Part shown: positions 61,943 to 64,000 of the stretch, one piece after another
Layout of the letters: each line of letters begins with the position of its first letter
Position numbering within the stretch: position 1 is the stretch's first letter
Notes under the pieces: generated by a model
Databases searched by the model: none
Seen by the model: the letters and a program-made list of their open reading frames with translations, nothing else
What the model was told of the DNA's origin: nothing
Position numbers and translations under genes: made by a program
Source of the DNA: Pseudomonas sp. P818
GTDB lineage: Bacteria; Pseudomonadota; Gammaproteobacteria; Pseudomonadales; Pseudomonadaceae
DNA: 64,000 nucleotides
Reading direction: 5' to 3'
Assembly: GCF_000418555.1 (NCBI RefSeq)
Contig: NZ_ATKM01000023.1
Coordinates: 1-64,000, forward strand

Positions 61943-62896
61943 TCAACCGGCGTCCGGCTGCTCCTTGCTGAAGACGTAAAAGAGATTGGGCTCGGCGACG
62001 ATATAGATATTGCCCTGTTCGTCCATGGTCACACCTTCGGCCTGCTCGATACCCCGGTCCAGACCATTGAGGCCGCCGGCAAGACTGAGAAAGCTGACCG
62101 GCTGACCGGCGCGGTCGATTTCCAGTAGCATGCGCGACTCGTCGGACAGCACCAGCGCGTGGCCGGTGCGGGCGTCGATGCTCAGCGAAGAGATGTCACG
62201 CATCGCCAGATTGCCGTAGCTGAAGGGCTGCATCACGCCGGCGGCGCCGTCCTCGCCCGGAAAAGGCAGGCTGAACAAGCCCATCGGGCTACGCTCCTTG
62301 CCCAGTACCAGACTGCTGCTGCGCGCGTCCCAGGCAACGGCTTCGAAGCCCTTGTTACCCGCTTCGGCGAAACCCAGATCGAAACCTGGAAAATCGGCTG
62401 CGTCCAGTTCCACGTCATCGTCATGCAGGGTGAAGGTGGTGAGCTGGCGGCGACGCTCATCGACGATGGCCATGCGACCGTTGTCCATCATCTCAACGGC
62501 CTCCGGATCGGCGAAGCCCTTCAGCCGGATACGCCGCAACACCTCCCCCTCACGCGATAACTCCACCAGCAGCGGGTTCCTGCCCGTGACGGTGAACAGC
62601 GTTCCGGTGGACGGGTTGTAGGTCAGCCCTGAGGTTTCATCTTCCTCCAGACCGCTCAAGGCCTTGGCCTGGATCACGGCGCGGTAGCCTGGTAGCCAGA
62701 CACTGGCCAGCCGGCCAACCAGCGGTGTGGAACGTTCCTGCAGCCAGAGCTGCGCGCGATCGTCCCAATGCTGGGTTTTCACTGCTGCGGCCAGGGCCAG
62801 CAAAGCGATGCCGGACAACCAGTAACGGGGGCGAGAGAGGCGGGAACGAAGGGAAGGCATCGGCGACGGCTCGGCTGCTTGATGGCAATCCGACAT
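61943..62896 (-). CDS. SdiA-regulated (YjiK-like) family protein, paralogue 2
   Basis: A protein of about 317 residues (or 305 if it starts at ATG 62860). One N-terminal helix (YWLSGIALLALAAAVKT) is followed by a periplasmic SdiA-regulated domain with the same motifs as its neighbour: ETSGLTYNPSTGTLFTV, FADPEAVEMMDNGRMAIVDE, GNKGFEAVAWD, LVLGKERSPM, EQAEGVTMDEQGNIYIVAEP and a final NLFYVFSK. The ends NLFYVF are identical in both paralogues. Neither ATG has a strong ribosome site, so the start is uncertain. Function unknown. Confidence 0.88.
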   Translation of the reverse strand: MSDCHQAAEPSPMPSLRSRLSRPRYWLSGIALLALAAAVKTQHWDDRAQLWLQERSTPLVGRLASVWLPGYRAVIQAKALSGLEEDETSGLTYNPSTGTLFTVTGRNPLLVELSREGEVLRRIRLKGFADPEAVEMMDNGRMAIVDERRRQLTTFTLHDDDVELDAADFPGFDLGFAEAGNKGFEAVAWDARSSSLVLGKERSPMGLFSLPFPGEDGAAGVMQPFSYGNLAMRDISSLSIDARTGHALVLSDESRMLLEIDRAGQPVSFLSLAGGLNGLDRGIEQAEGVTMDEQGNIYIVAEPNLFYVFSKEQPDAG

Positions 62897-62914
62897 CCGC
62901 TGTCTGGAAGAGTT

Positions 62915-62935
62915 CCGCCGCCTGAGAGGCGGCGG
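62915..62935. terminator. GC-rich hairpin after the FAH-family gene
   Basis: CCGCCGCCT and AGGCGGCGG form a 9-bp stem with a 3-nt loop. No T-run follows on either strand, so it may end transcription only weakly. Confidence 0.4.
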
Positions 62936-62942
62936 TCAGAGC

Positions 62943-63608
62943 TTATAGCACGCGGCTGGTGAAACTACTGTGACCGACCAGCTCCAGCACCAGCTCATCG
63001 CCCTTGTTCAGCGCACCAACGCCAACCGGCGTGCCGGTAAGAATCACGTCACCCGGCTGCAGGGCGAAATGCCCAGCCATGGCCTGGATCATCGGCACGA
63101 TGGGGTTGAGCATGTCACGGCTGTTGCCGTCCTGGCGGGTTTCGCCATTGATCACCAGGCGAATGCCGATGTCGGCCAGGTCCTCGATGGCATCGCCCGG
63201 CACGAAGGGCGCCAGCACACAAGCGCCGTCGAAACTCTTGGCGATTTCCCAGGGGTAGCCCTTCTCCTTGAGCTTGGCCTGCACATCGCGCAGGGTCAGA
63301 TCGAGCGCCGGAGCGAAGCCGCTGATGGCATCGCGCACTTCCTCGGCATCGGGCTTTTTCGACAACGGCTTGCCGATCAGCACGGCGATCTCCGCCTCGT
63401 AATGCACCGAACCACGATCATCGGGAATGCTGAAACCGCCATCGAGCGGCACCACGCAGGAGCCCGGCTTGATGAACAGCAGCGGCTCGGTAGGTACTGG
63501 ATTGTTCAGCTCGCGCGCATGCTCGGCATAGTTGCGGCCAATGCAGACGACCTTGCCGAGCGGGAAGTGGACGGTGGTACCGTCGACATACTGGTGCTGA
63601 TAGCTCAT
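62943..63608 (-). CDS. Fumarylacetoacetate hydrolase family protein
   Basis: A 221-residue enzyme of the FAH superfamily. Features include VVCIGRNYAEHARELNN, FIKPGSCVVPL, VHYEAEIAVLIGKPL with metal-binding acids, AKSFDGACVLAPFV and GDVILTGTPVGVGAL. Close relatives are acylpyruvases, oxaloacetate decarboxylases or isomerases, so the reaction is uncertain. ATG 63608 gives MSYQHQYVDGTTVHFPLGKV. It follows a 2-hydroxyacid dehydrogenase-type gene on the same strand, separated by a terminator, as in PAO1 (PA0318 next to PA0317). Confidence 0.92.
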   Translation of the reverse strand: MSYQHQYVDGTTVHFPLGKVVCIGRNYAEHARELNNPVPTEPLLFIKPGSCVVPLDGGFSIPDDRGSVHYEAEIAVLIGKPLSKKPDAEEVRDAISGFAPALDLTLRDVQAKLKEKGYPWEIAKSFDGACVLAPFVPGDAIEDLADIGIRLVINGETRQDGNSRDMLNPIVPMIQAMAGHFALQPGDVILTGTPVGVGALNKGDELVLELVGHSSFTSRVL

Positions 63609-63690
63609 CACCGACTCCTGTGTTGTTCGTATTGTGGGCATCGCGGCTTGTGGCCGGTGCCGTACCTTAACCGACACGGGGCCGGATACG

Positions 63691-63715
63691 AAAACGCCCG
63701 CTGTCAGGCGGGCGT
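63691..63715 (-). terminator. Intrinsic terminator of the FAD-linked dehydrogenase gene
   Basis: ACGCCCGC and GCGGGCGT form an 8-bp stem followed on the minus strand by TTTT, 6 bp after the stop codon at 63722. Confidence 0.85.
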
Positions 63716-63721
63716 CTGCGC

Positions 63722-64000
63722 TCAGGCGAAGATCTTGCCGGGATTCATGATCCCGTTGGGATCGAACACCGCCTTGATTGCCTTCATGTAGGCGATCTCA
63801 GCCGGCGAGCGGCTGTATTGCAGGTAGTCGCGCTTGGTCATGCCAACGCCGTGCTCGGCGCTGATCGAGCCGTTGTATTTCTCGACGATCTCGAACACCC
63901 ACTTGTTGACCACCGCGCACTTGGAGAAGAAATCCTCTTTGGCCAGGCTCTCGGGCTTGAGGATGTTCAGGTGCAGGTTGCCGTCACCGATATGGCCGTA
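63722..64000 (-). CDS. FAD-binding oxidoreductase (D-2-hydroxyglutarate dehydrogenase-like), 5' part cut by window edge
   Basis: Only the C-terminal 92 or so residues are in the window. The visible part has YGHIGDGNLHLNIL near the edge, VNKWVFEIVEKYNGSISAEH, GVGMTKRDYL and a final FDPNGIMNPGKIFA, the hallmark C-terminus of VAO-type FAD enzymes such as glycolate oxidase GlcD, D-lactate and D-2-hydroxyglutarate dehydrogenases. The PAO1 counterpart next to the FAH gene (PA0317) is D-2-hydroxyglutarate dehydrogenase, which feeds serine synthesis by removing the SerA by-product; that specific identity is an inference from synteny. Confidence 0.85.
   Translation of the reverse strand, partial: YGHIGDGNLHLNILKPESLAKEDFFSKCAVVNKWVFEIVEKYNGSISAEHGVGMTKRDYLQYSRSPAEIAYMKAIKAVFDPNGIMNPGKIFA

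Overview
This 64 kb window looks like core chromosome of a GC-rich gammaproteobacterium of the genus Pseudomonas in the broad sense. Gene content and order match, from memory, the part of the P. aeruginosa PAO1 chromosome running from the trmB/thiG region (about PA0382) down to the D-2-hydroxyglutarate dehydrogenase gene (about PA0317), with local rearrangements and insertions. A member of the P. mendocina/oleovorans (Ectopseudomonas) group would fit, but the sequence alone does not prove the species. No rRNA, tRNA, CRISPR array, prophage or intact classical insertion sequence was recognised.

Layout. 1-5.1 kb: a partial DUF1329 gene, a MITE-like repeat, trmB-thiG-thiS, a DUF423 gene, mtgA and an unknown membrane-anchored protein. 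5.1-9.1 kb: rpoH and ftsY-ftsE-ftsX. 9.2-13.9 kb: a catalytic/non-catalytic pair of M16 peptidases, rsmD, a small membrane protein and a YheT-like hydrolase. 13.9-19.2 kb: an NTF2-like secreted protein and a four-gene, tightly overlapping signalling operon (soluble NarX-type kinase, NarL-type regulator, CHASE3-HAMP-PAS hybrid kinase, stand-alone receiver). 19.2-24.2 kb: a long-chain alcohol oxidation cluster resembling laoR/laoB/laoC/laoA, with a strong candidate operator, plus a small membrane protein. 24.3-33.1 kb: coaD, ferredoxin, ggt, a Na/Pi cotransporter, a small secreted protein, a PlsC-like acyltransferase, mutM, an HDOD protein and rlmI. 33.4-37.9 kb: a polyamine-type ABC transporter. 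38.2-45.5 kb: ilvD, a YfcE-like phosphodiesterase, gloA, a YitT protein, folA, glpQ and a DUF2868 protein. 45.6-49.4 kb: a DUF3482 GTPase, a REP-associated transposase (RAYT) flanked by its probable REPs, thyA and lgt. 49.4-57.7 kb: a TauE/SafE permease, an NRDE protein, ptsP-rppH, a HAD hydrolase, a DUF2269 protein, ilvA and rpiA. 57.8-64 kb: divergent cadA/cadR with a MerR-type promoter, two SdiA-regulated-family proteins flanking a YgiW-type OB-fold protein, an FAH-family protein and a partial D-2-hydroxyglutarate dehydrogenase-like gene.

Most genes are housekeeping: cell division, heat shock, thiamine, branched-chain amino acids, folate/thymidylate, lipoprotein maturation and DNA repair. 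The accessory-looking parts are the phosphorelay next to the alcohol-oxidation cluster, the DUF2868/DUF3482 membrane-GTPase pair, the RAYT locus and the two-paralogue YgiW locus. At least three palindromic repeat families sit in many intergenic gaps, some touching gene ends.

The most interesting hypotheses are: (1) the lao-like cluster may export its FAD enzyme by Tat hitchhiking with the small lipoprotein LaoC, and may be linked to the adjacent phosphorelay; (2) the DUF2868/DUF3482 pair is a functionally obscure GTPase system; (3) tandem terminator-like hairpins sit just upstream of mtgA. None can be proved from sequence alone.
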